Source of the DNA: Leptospiraceae bacterium
GTDB lineage: Bacteria > Spirochaetota > Leptospiria > Leptospirales > Leptonemataceae
Assembly: GCA_026005135.1 (NCBI GenBank)
Contig: BPKM01000011.1
Coordinates: 1-57,910 of the forward strand
DNA: 57,910 bases
Direction: 5' to 3'
In this document: positions 36,940 through 45,017 of the stretch, in pieces
Numbering within the stretch: the first letter of the stretch is position 1
How the letters are laid out: each line of letters starts with the position of its first letter
Position numbers and translations under genes: made by a program
Notes under the pieces: generated by a model
Told to the model about the DNA's origin: nothing
Database searches by the model: none
Seen by the model: the letters and a program-made list of their open reading frames with translations, nothing else

Positions 36940-38811
36940 ATGAATCAAAACTATATAGATATTAGAAATGTTGCAATCATTGCTCATGTTGATCATGGTA
37001 AAACTACCTTGGTTGATGGATTATTAAAAGTAACAGGACAATTAAAAAAATTAGAAACAGAGCGTGTTTTAGATAATCTTGAATTAGAAAGAGAAAAAGG
37101 AATTACGATAAAGGCTAAAAATGCTTCTATATTTTATAAAAATCATAAAATAAATATTATTGATACACCCGGACATGCTGATTTTGGAGGGGAAGTAGAA
37201 CGTGTTTTAGGAATGGCTGATAATAGTCTTTTAATTGTTGATTCAGTAGAAGGTCCAATGCCACAAACACGTTTTGTACTGGCAAAAAGTTTAAAAATGG
37301 GGCATAAACCTATTGTAATTATAAATAAAATTGATAGAGAATTTGCCAATCCAGATAAAGTTTTAAATGAAGTATTTGATTTATTTGATGAATTAGGTGC
37401 AGACTCCGAACAATTAGATTTTCCTGTTATTTATGCTTCTGCTAAATTGAACTATGCAACATTAGAAATAGAAAAAATTGGAATAGAATTACAAAAACAT
37501 ATTGAAGAAAATCAAAAATGTTCTTTAGAACCTATTTTAGAAATGATTTTAAAATATGTACCTCCTGCATCTTCTGAAGAAAAAAATAAAAATAACTTAC
37601 AATTACAGATTATGAATTTAGATTATGATGATTATGTTGGAAGGATTGGAGTAGGTAGGATTTTTAGTGGAACAATTAAAAAAGGAGATATTGTAGAAGT
37701 TTATAAAAATGAAACTCAAGAGATTCAAAAAGCTAAAATCACAAAAATAATGGGTTTTGAAGGTTTAAATAAAATAGATCTTCAAGAAGCTTATTCTGGT
37801 GATGTAGTGGGAATAGCAGGTATTGAAGATATAAAAATAGGAGATACAATAGGAAATCCAGGTAATGTAATTCCTGGTCCAAGAATCGAAATAGAAGAAC
37901 CTACTGTTTCGATGTACTTTCTTGTAAATGATTCACCTTTTGCTGGAAAAGAAGGAAAATATATAACTTCCAGACAATTAAGAGAACGATTATTAAAAGA
38001 AACATTAACCAATGTCTCTATTAGAGTTATCGAAGATAATGAAAGAAAAGATCGATTTGAAGTTCAAGGTAGAGGAGATTTACAATTAGCATTATTGGCA
38101 GAGACATTAAGAAGAGAAGGATTTGAATTACAACTATCAAAACCAGAAGTAATTATAAAAATTGATGAACAAAATAAAAAGTTAGAGCCATATGAAATTG
38201 TAGTAATTGATTTACCAGAAGTATATGCAGGTTCTATTATACAGGAATTAAACCGTAGAAAGGGTATCATGGAATCTATGGAAACTTTCTCTCATGGAAC
38301 ATGTAGAATTGAATATATTATACCAACAAGAAGTTTAATAGGATTTAGGAGTTTTTTAATTACGGAAAGTAGAGGAACAGCTGCTTTTTCTTCTCGTTTT
38401 TCTCATTATGATACATTTATTGGTCATATTGCAAATCGTATTAATGGTGTTCTTGTTTCTATGGTTGATGGAGTTGCTGTTGCTTATGCATTATGGCAAT
38501 TAGAAGAAAGAGGAAAGATCTTTGTTGAGCCTGGAACAAAAGTATATAAAGGAATGATTATTGGAGAACATTCAAGAGAAGGTGATCTTGAAGTTAATCC
38601 CTGTAAAGAAAAAAAATTAACAAATATACGTGCAAGCGGCTCAGATGAAGCAATACGATTAACACCTCCAACAAAATTGAATCTGGAACAATCTATTGAA
38701 TATATTGAAGATGATGAATTGGTAGAAGTTACTCCATTAAATATAAGATTAAGAAAAAAATATCTGGATCCTACGGAAAGAAAGAAAATGTCTAAGTTAC
38801 TTGCTCGATGA
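36940..38811 (+). CDS. typA: Translational GTPase TypA/BipA
   Basis: A ribosome-associated GTPase involved in 50S assembly and stress growth. The 623-residue length is normal. G motifs: AHVDHGKTT (G1), GITIKAKN (G2), DTPGHADFGGEVERVLG (G3), NKIDRE (G4) and YASAKLNYA (G5), followed by EF-G-like domains and the TypA C terminus. The ATG has no ribosome site; TTGACT lies only 22 bases before it. In the 206-base gap upstream (36734-36939) I see no other feature besides the divergent cyclase start. Its stop overlaps the next start as ATGA. Confidence 0.97.
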   Translation: MNQNYIDIRNVAIIAHVDHGKTTLVDGLLKVTGQLKKLETERVLDNLELEREKGITIKAKNASIFYKNHKINIIDTPGHADFGGEVERVLGMADNSLLIVDSVEGPMPQTRFVLAKSLKMGHKPIVIINKIDREFANPDKVLNEVFDLFDELGADSEQLDFPVIYASAKLNYATLEIEKIGIELQKHIEENQKCSLEPILEMILKYVPPASSEEKNKNNLQLQIMNLDYDDYVGRIGVGRIFSGTIKKGDIVEVYKNETQEIQKAKITKIMGFEGLNKIDLQEAYSGDVVGIAGIEDIKIGDTIGNPGNVIPGPRIEIEEPTVSMYFLVNDSPFAGKEGKYITSRQLRERLLKETLTNVSIRVIEDNERKDRFEVQGRGDLQLALLAETLRREGFELQLSKPEVIIKIDEQNKKLEPYEIVVIDLPEVYAGSIIQELNRRKGIMESMETFSHGTCRIEYIIPTRSLIGFRSFLITESRGTAAFSSRFSHYDTFIGHIANRINGVLVSMVDGVAVAYALWQLEERGKIFVEPGTKVYKGMIIGEHSREGDLEVNPCKEKKLTNIRASGSDEAIRLTPPTKLNLEQSIEYIEDDELVEVTPLNIRLRKKYLDPTERKKMSKLLAR

Positions 38812-39308
38812 GTCAAAAAAATCAAAATCTTATGCAGGAGTATAATTGGCAGGAAAAACATTTATTAATATCTGGATTTGATTACGAAACATATAAAGAC
38901 ACAAAACAAAAAATAAGAATGCAACTTTTATCAGATCCCAGATTTTTAAAACCATTCCGTAATTTTATTTATGAATTATCTTTATCTTATGGTATTACAC
39001 ATAAAATTTCATTTGAAATAAAAATGATTGTTAATGAATCTATAACCAATATAATTAAGCATTCCTATAATAATAATCCTCTTGGTTGGATTTTTTTTGA
39101 ATATTTATTTTATACTACATATATTGAATTAAGATTTAGAGATTTTGGAAAAAAGTCCTTTAATCCCAAAGAATTAATACCTAAGGATTTATCTGATTTT
39201 AGAGATAAAGGTTTAGGTTTATATATTATTTCAAAGTTATCAGATTACTATTATTTTAAACATATGGAAGATTTAGGTACATTACTGGTAATAAAAAAAA
39301 GGATATGA
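38808..39308 (+). CDS. Anti-sigma-factor kinase-like ATPase (HATPase_c_2, RsbW/SpoIIAB type)
   Basis: A 166-residue protein with a GHKL ATPase fold. The N box is EIKMIVNESITNIIKHSY, the G1 box RDFGKKSF and the G2 box DKGLGLYIISKL. Such proteins bind and phosphorylate STAS antagonists, or bind sigma factors directly. It overlaps typA by four bases and is followed one base later by lplA, so it has no STAS neighbour; the STAS protein at 69-425 is a possible partner only by type. The G1 aspartate is present, so ATP binding is likely. Confidence 0.88.
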   Translation: MSQKNQNLMQEYNWQEKHLLISGFDYETYKDTKQKIRMQLLSDPRFLKPFRNFIYELSLSYGITHKISFEIKMIVNESITNIIKHSYNNNPLGWIFFEYLFYTTYIELRFRDFGKKSFNPKELIPKDLSDFRDKGLGLYIISKLSDYYYFKHMEDLGTLLVIKKRI

Positions 39309-39309
39309 T

Positions 39310-40125
39310 ATGTTGATAGAAATACCAGACTTAAAATTGCGTTCTCCTTATTTAGCAATAGCAATAGAAGAAGTTCTGGCAGAATACTATAGTAAGAAAG
39401 ATGATTTTGAAGCTTTAGTACGTTTCTGGTTAAATCCACCTGCAATTGTTTTGGGTAGAACATGTAAGGTATTAGATAATATAAAACCTGAAGTATTAAG
39501 TGAATATTATCAAAATAGAAACAAGATAGCTATTGTTAGAAGATTATCTGGTGGAGGTACTGTATACCATTCTCAGGGTAATTTAAATTATACAATTATG
39601 TTCCCATTAAATAAATATAAAGAATTGTATTCAATTAAGGAATCATTTGAAATTATATTAAATTTTGTTATATCAGCCTTAGAAAAACAAAATATTAAAG
39701 CTTCTATATTGGGTTTATCAGATTTAGTTTTATATACAAAAGATGGATATAAAAAATTTTCTGGAAATTCACAATTTCGAAAATTTAATATTTTGGTTCA
39801 TCATGGAACAATTTTATTAGATCCAAAAGTTATCGAAGAAGTAGAAAATGTATTAAAACATCCTCCTAAGGAACCAGATTATCGAAGAGGAAGAAAACAT
39901 AAAGAATTTTTGGTTTCTTTACCGAAATATTTTGATTTATCATTATTTTATAATTGTCTTTTAAATGAAATAAAAACCTACTATGAGATTTCCGAAAGTC
40001 GATTTTTAACAAAACAAGAATTTAACGAAATGAGGCCAAATTTAATTAAAAAAGTTAAAAATGTTTATAAAAATCCCGAGTGGATACTTAAAGGAAAATA
40101 TACCTTAAAAGAAGTAATTTTTTAG
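39310..40125 (+). CDS. Lipoate--protein ligase family protein
   Basis: A 271-residue member of the LplA/LipM/biotin-ligase fold. RRLSGGGTVYHSQGNLNYTI is the lipoate/AMP-binding loop (about 77-96), and KKFSGNSQFRKFNILVHHGT holds the catalytic lysine. It would attach lipoate or octanoate to the E2 and GcvH proteins. The family also contains octanoyltransferases (LipM), and the two cannot be separated here. It lies between the kinase-like gene and glyA; GlyA takes part in one-carbon metabolism with the lipoate-dependent glycine cleavage system, a loose functional link. Confidence 0.88.
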   Translation: MLIEIPDLKLRSPYLAIAIEEVLAEYYSKKDDFEALVRFWLNPPAIVLGRTCKVLDNIKPEVLSEYYQNRNKIAIVRRLSGGGTVYHSQGNLNYTIMFPLNKYKELYSIKESFEIILNFVISALEKQNIKASILGLSDLVLYTKDGYKKFSGNSQFRKFNILVHHGTILLDPKVIEEVENVLKHPPKEPDYRRGRKHKEFLVSLPKYFDLSLFYNCLLNEIKTYYEISESRFLTKQEFNEMRPNLIKKVKNVYKNPEWILKGKYTLKEVIF

Positions 40126-40147
40126 AAAATAATAAAAGGAGTTATCA

Positions 40148-41407
40148 ATGTTAAAAAGATATTTAAGACAATCCGATCCAGAAGTTTATGAAATATTAGT
40201 AAAAGAAGATCAAAGACAGGAAAATTCCTTAGAAATGATTGCATCTGAAAATTTTGTAAGTCAATCTGTATTAGAAGCATATACTTCAACCTTAACAAAT
40301 AAATATGCAGAAGGTTATCCAGGTAAAAGATATTATAATGGATGTGAATTCGCTGATGAAATTGAAACCTTAGCAATTGAAAGAGCAAAAAAATTATTTA
40401 ATGTAAATTTTGTAAATATTCAACCTCATTCTGGAGCCCAGGCAAATGCAGCAGTATTCCTTGCTTTTTTAAATCCTCATGAACCATTCCTTGGTATGGA
40501 TTTAGCTCATGGAGGGCATTTAACTCATGGTTCAAAAGTTAATTTTTCTGGACGTTTGTATCAGCCAATCTTCTATGGTGTAAAAAAGGACGATGAAACA
40601 ATAGATTTTGATCAAATTTATAAATTAGCTAAAGAGCATAAACCTAAAATGATTATAGCAGGTTTTTCTGCTTATCCAAGAATACTTGATTTTAATAAAT
40701 TTAGAGAAATTGCTGATAGTGTAGGTGCTATTTTAATGGCAGATATAGCTCATATTGCTGGACTTGTTGCAGCAGGGTTCCATCCTTCTCCTATTGGCGT
40801 AGCACATGTTGTTACAACAACAACACATAAAACATTACGAGGACCACGTGGTGGTATGATTATGACTCATGATGAAGAAATTGCCAAAAAAATAAATTCA
40901 AGGGTTTTTCCAGGAACCCAGGGAGGACCATTAATGCATGTAATAGCTGCTAAAGCAGTTGCCTTTGGAGAAGCATTAAAACCAGAATATAAAGAATATA
41001 TTAAAAAGGTTATTGATAATGCAAAAACATTGGCAGAAACGTTTTTAGAAAGAGGTTTTCGAATTGTTAGTGGTGGAACTGATAATCATATTGTATTATT
41101 AGATGTTGGTAAAAAAGGTTTGACAGGTAATGTAGTAGCTGATGAATTACATGCAATTGGTATTACAGCTAATAAAAATACTATACCTTTTGATCCACAT
41201 CCACCTATGATTACAAGTGGAATTAGATTTGGTTCACCAGCATTAACAACAAGAGGTTTGGGTAAGGATGAATTTAGAAAAATTGGTCATATTATTTGCG
41301 ATCTTATAGAAAATATTGATAATGATACTATGAAACAAAAATTAAAAAAAGAAGTGGAAGAAATTGTTAAACAATTTCCCATGGATAAGTTTCGATTAGA
41401 TTATTAG
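40148..41407 (+). CDS. glyA: Serine hydroxymethyltransferase
   Basis: Interconverts serine and glycine with tetrahydrofolate. The 419-residue PLP enzyme has the lysine site [16 protein letters not shown] (about residues 220-235) and starts with the usual [17 protein letters not shown] and [15 protein letters not shown]. All conserved regions are intact and the length is normal. AAAGGAG lies before the ATG. The gene is followed by 72 AT-rich bases and infC. Confidence 0.98.
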   Translation: MLKRYLRQSDPEVYEILVKEDQRQENSLEMIASENFVSQSVLEAYTSTLTNKYAEGYPGKRYYNGCEFADEIETLAIERAKKLFNVNFVNIQPHSGAQANAAVFLAFLNPHEPFLGMDLAHGGHLTHGSKVNFSGRLYQPIFYGVKKDDETIDFDQIYKLAKEHKPKMIIAGFSAYPRILDFNKFREIADSVGAILMADIAHIAGLVAAGFHPSPIGVAHVVTTTTHKTLRGPRGGMIMTHDEEIAKKINSRVFPGTQGGPLMHVIAAKAVAFGEALKPEYKEYIKKVIDNAKTLAETFLERGFRIVSGGTDNHIVLLDVGKKGLTGNVVADELHAIGITANKNTIPFDPHPPMITSGIRFGSPALTTRGLGKDEFRKIGHIICDLIENIDNDTMKQKLKKEVEEIVKQFPMDKFRLDY

Positions 41408-41479
41408 GAATGGTAAAATATGGTAAGTAAAATAACGATAAATAAAAAAAGAAAATTTTCTAAATAAGGATTATAAATA

Positions 41480-42025
41480 ATGAAGAAGAAAAGGTTTTCC
41501 AATCGAAAAAATGATGAAAATCAATTAAGGATAAATAATCAGATAAGAGCTCCAGAGGTCCGTTTAGTAATTGAAGGACAGGGTGCTAAAATTGTAAGTA
41601 TACAGGAGGCATTAAGAATTGCAGAAGAAATGGGATTAGATCTTGTAGAAGTATCTCCTAATCAGGATCCTCCTGTATGTAAAATTATGGATTATGGTAA
41701 ATGGAAATTTGAACAAAACAAAAAGAAAAAAGAACAACAAAAAAAACAACATATAATTGAGGTAAAAGAATTAAAATTAACCCCTCAAATTGGAGAACAT
41801 GATTATCAAATTAAATTAAAAAAAGCAATTGAATTTTTAGAAGAAGGCAATAAAGTGAAAATTAATTTAAGATTTAAAGGTAGACAATTGGCACATCCCG
41901 AATTGGGTATGGAAATTGTAAATCGAATTATTAACGATACTTCTGAATATGGAAATGTAGAAGTACCACCAAAGCTTGATGGTAGAATTATCAATGCAGT
42001 TATAGCACCAAAACCTAAAAAATAA
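41480..42025 (+). CDS. infC: Translation initiation factor IF-3
   Basis: Binds the 30S subunit and checks start-codon pairing. The 181-residue protein has the N-domain (NNQIRAPEVRLVIEGQGAK, EALRIAEEMGLDLVEVSPNQ), a lysine-rich linker and the C-domain with KELKLTPQIGEHDYQIKLKK and RFKGRQLAHPELG. It begins with ATG rather than the rare ATT/ATC starts used for IF-3 autoregulation in enteric bacteria, so that feedback is probably absent. It leads the infC-rpmI-rplT group. Confidence 0.97.
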   Translation: MKKKRFSNRKNDENQLRINNQIRAPEVRLVIEGQGAKIVSIQEALRIAEEMGLDLVEVSPNQDPPVCKIMDYGKWKFEQNKKKKEQQKKQHIIEVKELKLTPQIGEHDYQIKLKKAIEFLEEGNKVKINLRFKGRQLAHPELGMEIVNRIINDTSEYGNVEVPPKLDGRIINAVIAPKPKK

Positions 42026-42099
42026 AAAGTACTTGTCGCTAATATATAAAAAAAAATCTTGTAATTTATTTTAATAGATTAGAAAATTGGATGGTTAAT

Positions 42100-42303
42100 A
42101 TGCCTAAGTTAAAAACAAAACGATCTGCAGCAAAGCGATTTAAAGTAACTGCAAATGGTAAAATTAGAAGAACAAAAGCTTTTAAAAACCATAATTTAAG
42201 TCATAAAAGTTCAAAAAGAAAAAGAAGATTGGTTAAAGGCGGGTATGTTGATAAAACAAATTTAAAACTGGTTAAACCAATGATACCTTATCTTATTAAA
42301 TAA
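42100..42303 (+). CDS. rpmI: 50S ribosomal protein L35
   Basis: A 67-residue basic protein, [20 protein letters not shown] at the start, identical in plan to L35 elsewhere. An in-frame ATG nine bases earlier is possible, but MPKLKTK is the conserved start. Sits between infC and rplT as usual. Confidence 0.96.
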   Translation: MPKLKTKRSAAKRFKVTANGKIRRTKAFKNHNLSHKSSKRKRRLVKGGYVDKTNLKLVKPMIPYLIK

Positions 42304-42326
42304 AACTATAATTAAGTGAGATTCCT

Positions 42327-42674
42327 ATGAGAGTTAAAACAACAAAGATTCATAGTAAAAAGCGAAAAAAAATATTAAAACTAGCGAAGGGGTTTAGGGG
42401 TGCAAGGCATAGATTATATAGAGTTGCAAAAAGCTCCGTAATGCATGCAGGTCAACATGCTTATAATTCTCGTAAACAGAAAAAAAGGAATTTTCGTTCT
42501 TTATGGATTGTAAGAATTAATGCAGCGGTTAGACCACATGGTTTATCTTATTCTCAATTTATTCATTTATTAAAAAAATCCAATATTCAATTAAATAGAA
42601 GATCCCTTGCAGATTTAGCTTTTTCCCATCCCGAAGCTTTCGACAAGCTTGTTCAACAAGTAAAAAATCAATAA
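42327..42674 (+). CDS. rplT: 50S ribosomal protein L20
   Basis: A 115-residue 23S rRNA-binding assembly protein with the conserved [19 protein letters not shown] near the start and [19 protein letters not shown] in the middle. GTGAG lies before the ATG. L20 often represses its own operon through an RNA leader; I looked for a leader before infC (41408-41479) and saw only AT-rich sequence with no convincing structure. Confidence 0.97.
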   Translation: MRVKTTKIHSKKRKKILKLAKGFRGARHRLYRVAKSSVMHAGQHAYNSRKQKKRNFRSLWIVRINAAVRPHGLSYSQFIHLLKKSNIQLNRRSLADLAFSHPEAFDKLVQQVKNQ

Positions 42675-42685
42675 CTTTTATCGGA

Positions 42686-42720
42686 TGCCCGGTAAAACCG
42701 GGCAAAAAATTTTAAAAAAT
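42686..42720 (+). terminator. Hairpin terminator after rplT
   Basis: TGCCCGGT (42686-42693) and ACCGGGCA (42697-42704) form a perfect 8-bp GC-rich stem with an AAA loop. What follows is AAAAATTTTAAAAAATTTT, so the T-run starts a few bases late. Confidence 0.75.
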
Positions 42721-42762
42721 TTTAAAACAGATTGATTTTTTTCTTTACGAAATAAATATTGT

Positions 42763-42791
42763 TTGACGTTACTATATATTGTATAGATAAA
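42763..42791 (+). promoter_or_regulatory. Candidate promoter of the ZapB-like/zapA/6S RNA unit
   Basis: TTGACG at 42763-42768, 17 bases, then GATAAA at 42786-42791. An AAGGAG ribosome site follows at about 42804. The ten bases TTGACGTTAC also occur upstream of acnA at 4188-4197. Confidence 0.4.
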
Positions 42792-42815
42792 AATAATAAT
42801 TAAAAAGGAGCAGGA

Positions 42816-43754
42816 ATGATAACTCTAGAACAATTAGATGAATTGGAAAGTAGAATAGTTAAGGCATTGGAATTAATTGGTGATTTAAGAACAGAAAATT
42901 CCCGCTTAGAAATTGAAAATCAAAAATTAAGAGAAGAACATGATCATTTAAAACATGCTTTAGAACAAAAAGAAAGAGATATTCAGACATTAAAAGATCA
43001 ATTAGAAAAAACAAATGAAGAATTAAAAGAATTAAAAGAAAAAGAATCTATCTTAGAAAAAAGAATTTCAGAAATTTTATCAAAATTAGCTGATGCAGAA
43101 GGAAGTAATTATCAAACAGGCAATATTCAAAGTTTTAGTTCTACGGCAACCAAAGATACAACAGCAAAAAAGGAAGAGCCTATAATATCTAATGATGAAT
43201 TAACAATAGTAGAAGAAGATACTTCTGTTCAAGAAGAAAAAGAGGATGAAAGTTCTGTTGAAATTGAATTAGAAAAACCTATAGAAAAACCAGTTTTTCA
43301 ACAAGAAACACAACAGGTAACATCTCAAGAACAAGTTCAACAAGAAGAAGAGCATGGTTTTGTAAAACAAGCTTCATTTCAGGAAGAAATGGATACAGCA
43401 ATGGAAGTTGATGAAGATGAAATTATTGTTCTTGATGAAGATGAAGATGAGATTATCTTAACAGAAGAAAATGATGAAGAAGTTATTATAGAAGAAAAAG
43501 AAGACGTTTCCGATGTAAAACAGGAATTGGATGAAGTTAAAACCTTAGAAGAAAATAAATTACAAACAGAAAAATCAGAAGAATTAGTAAAATCAGAAAC
43601 TACAGAGAGTAAAGAGGAAGATTTAAATCAAAAGATTTCCTTAGATGATGATATTATTCTTGATGATGAAGATATTGGTGTATTTGAATTAGATGATGAT
43701 GATGATTTTTTAATTATAGAAGAAAATGAAGACAACAATAAACCAAAAAACTAA
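42816..43754 (+). CDS. ZapB-like coiled-coil protein with a long acidic tail
   Basis: A 312-residue protein with two parts. Residues 1-95 are an unbroken heptad coiled coil (LEQLDELESRIVKALELIGD, LRTENSRLEIENQKLREEH), like ZapB and similar divisome helpers. Residues about 110-312 are disordered and very acidic, with repeated Glu/Asp runs such as DEDEIIVLDEDEDEIIL and a DDEDIGVFELDDDDDFLII end. It overlaps zapA by 29 bases, which supports a role at the division ring beside ZapA and FtsZ. The acidic tail is not part of classical ZapB (about 80 residues), so the family name covers only the N-terminal part. Confidence 0.7.
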   Translation: MITLEQLDELESRIVKALELIGDLRTENSRLEIENQKLREEHDHLKHALEQKERDIQTLKDQLEKTNEELKELKEKESILEKRISEILSKLADAEGSNYQTGNIQSFSSTATKDTTAKKEEPIISNDELTIVEEDTSVQEEKEDESSVEIELEKPIEKPVFQQETQQVTSQEQVQQEEEHGFVKQASFQEEMDTAMEVDEDEIIVLDEDEDEIILTEENDEEVIIEEKEDVSDVKQELDEVKTLEENKLQTEKSEELVKSETTESKEEDLNQKISLDDDIILDDEDIGVFELDDDDDFLIIEENEDNNKPKN

Positions 43755-44055
43755 GGAATTACAAAGGGTCGAAGTAGAAATATTTGGCCAGGAATATACC
43801 TTAAAAAGTACTGATGCATCAGTAGAATATATAATAATGTTAGCAAATTATGTTGATGCAAAGATGAAGGATTTATCTCAACAATTAAATCATAAAATAC
43901 CAGTTTCTCAATTAGCTATTCTTGCTGCGTTAAATATAGCAGATGAATTATTTCAGGAAAGGAATAAAACGATTGATGAAGAATTAATAGTAAACAAAAC
44001 AAGACAATTAATTCAACTCTTAGATGAAGGTATTTTAGGAGATCCAATTATATAA
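43726..44055 (+). CDS. zapA: Cell division protein ZapA
   Basis: A 109-residue FtsZ-ring stabiliser. The N-terminal half has RVEVEIFGQEYTLKSTDASV followed by a helix with YVDAKMKDLSQQLN, then a long coiled coil (AILAALNIADELFQERNKT). These are the usual ZapA elements. Its start lies inside the upstream coiled-coil gene, indicating coupled translation. Four bases after the stop a 6S RNA begins, the same neighbourhood as zapA-ssrS in many bacteria. Confidence 0.92.
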   Translation: MKTTINQKTKELQRVEVEIFGQEYTLKSTDASVEYIIMLANYVDAKMKDLSQQLNHKIPVSQLAILAALNIADELFQERNKTIDEELIVNKTRQLIQLLDEGILGDPII

Positions 44056-44058
44056 AAG

Positions 44059-44249
44059 AGGGGTTAAGCCCACACGGGTAGAGAAAATTTTCTGAGAGCC
44101 CTTAATAATTAAGGTGGGTTTTCTGCCAGTAGCTTCTATCTTCCCCATTTTTTTGGGGCTTGATATCCACTACTGGACCCGAAATCCCTTCTCAGTATGT
44201 TTGAGGCTCAGAAAATTTTTAAGCTCTAACCCAGCAGTACTTAACCCCT
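44059..44249 (+). ncRNA. ssrS: 6S RNA
   Basis: A 191-base rod-like RNA that fits 6S RNA, the open-promoter mimic that sequesters sigma-70 RNA polymerase. Closing stem: AGGGGTTAAG (44059-44068) with CTTAACCCCT (44240-44249). Long inner stem: GGGTAGAG plus AAAATTTTCTGAG (44076-44096) with CTCAGAAAATTTT and CTCTAACCC (44207-44232, small bulges). Central bubble: 44097-44115 on the left, with a CCTTAA/TTAAGG hairpin, and 44189-44206 on the right, with a CTCA/TGAG hairpin. Apical arm: GGGTTTTC/GAAATCCC, CCAGTAG/CTACTGG and a CCCC/GGGG end loop. The position right after zapA is the classical one. All pairings were found by eye. Confidence 0.85.
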
Positions 44250-44382
44250 AATAATAATAAATTTACAAATTTATTTTCAGTCAACTTTTTAATCCCTTAT
44301 ATAAATATATTTTTATAAAACTTTCTCAATTCTAAAAAACAAAAAATTCATTTATTTATATATAAATTAACTAAATTATGGT

Positions 44383-44411
44383 TTGACTTAAAGCTATATT
44401 TAAAAATATTG
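44383..44411 (+). promoter_or_regulatory. Candidate promoter of rpsP
   Basis: TTGACT at 44383-44388, 17 bases, then ATATTG at 44406-44411, a weak -10. The start of transcription would fall at or next to the GTG at 44418, and no ribosome site is visible. The rest of 44250-44417 is AT-rich without other features. Confidence 0.3.
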
Positions 44412-44417
44412 GTACAC

Positions 44418-44768
44418 GTGGTAAAGATAAGATTACATAGATTTGGGAAAAAAAAGAAACCTTTTTATAGAATTGTTGTGGTAGATTCAAGAAAAAGAAG
44501 AGATGGACAATATATAGAATCCGTTGGCTTTTATAATCCAGTTGCAACAGAAAAAGAAGAATTATATAGAATTAATAAAGAAAGAGCAGAATACTGGTTA
44601 AATAAAGGTGCATGGCCAACAGATACAGTATTAAGTCTTTTTAAAAAAGCAGGGATTGAACTACCAGCATTTATAATAAGAGAAGAAGAAAGAAAGAAAA
44701 AGCAGCGAATAGAAGCACAGAATAAAAAACAAGAAGTAAAGAATAAAGAAGAAGCAAAAGTAGAATAA
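44418..44768 (+). CDS. rpsP: 30S ribosomal protein S16
   Basis: A 116-residue assembly protein of the 30S subunit. The start is taken as GTG at 44418 because S16 begins MVKIRL-; here [20 protein letters not shown] follows. The TTG at 44409 would add three residues not found in the family. It contains [13 protein letters not shown] and, unusually, a lysine/glutamate-rich tail of about 30 residues after the core ([19 protein letters not shown]). It leads the rpsP-khpA-rimM-trmD-rplS operon. Confidence 0.96.
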   Translation: MVKIRLHRFGKKKKPFYRIVVVDSRKRRDGQYIESVGFYNPVATEKEELYRINKERAEYWLNKGAWPTDTVLSLFKKAGIELPAFIIREEERKKKQRIEAQNKKQEVKNKEEAKVE

Positions 44769-44769
44769 A

Positions 44770-45015
44770 ATGCAAAAATTAACACCAGAAAAGTATATTG
44801 AATATATAATTAAAAATCTAGTAAACCATCCAGAAGAGGTCAAAATAAATAGAATTGATGGCACGAAGGAAACTATCGTTGAAATTAGGGTACATCAGGA
44901 AGATATTGGGAAAGTAATTGGAAAAAATGGTAGTGTCGTTCGTGCCTTACGAACTATTGTTAATGCTGTAGGTAATAGAGAAAGAAAAAATTATATATTG
45001 GAAGTTATAGATTAG
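44770..45015 (+). CDS. khpA: KH-domain RNA-binding protein KhpA
   Basis: An 81-residue single KH domain with the GxxG loop in VIGKNGSVVRALRTI. KhpA binds RNA, often with KhpB/Jag, and affects cell division and elongation in other bacteria. It stands one base after rpsP and before rimM, the typical order in this operon. A short N-terminal helix (PEKYIEYIIKNLVNHPEEV) is also typical. Confidence 0.95.
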   Translation: MQKLTPEKYIEYIIKNLVNHPEEVKINRIDGTKETIVEIRVHQEDIGKVIGKNGSVVRALRTIVNAVGNRERKNYILEVID

Positions 45016-45017
45016 CC

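Noticed and set aside
41408..41479. L20-type autoregulatory leader before infC
   Set aside because: Only AT-rich sequence with no stable paired structure was seen; infC starts with ATG.
44059..44249. tmRNA or SRP RNA at the 6S locus
   Set aside because: No tRNA-like ends or tag reading frame, and no SRP tetraloop/GGAA motif; length and rod-like fold fit 6S RNA.
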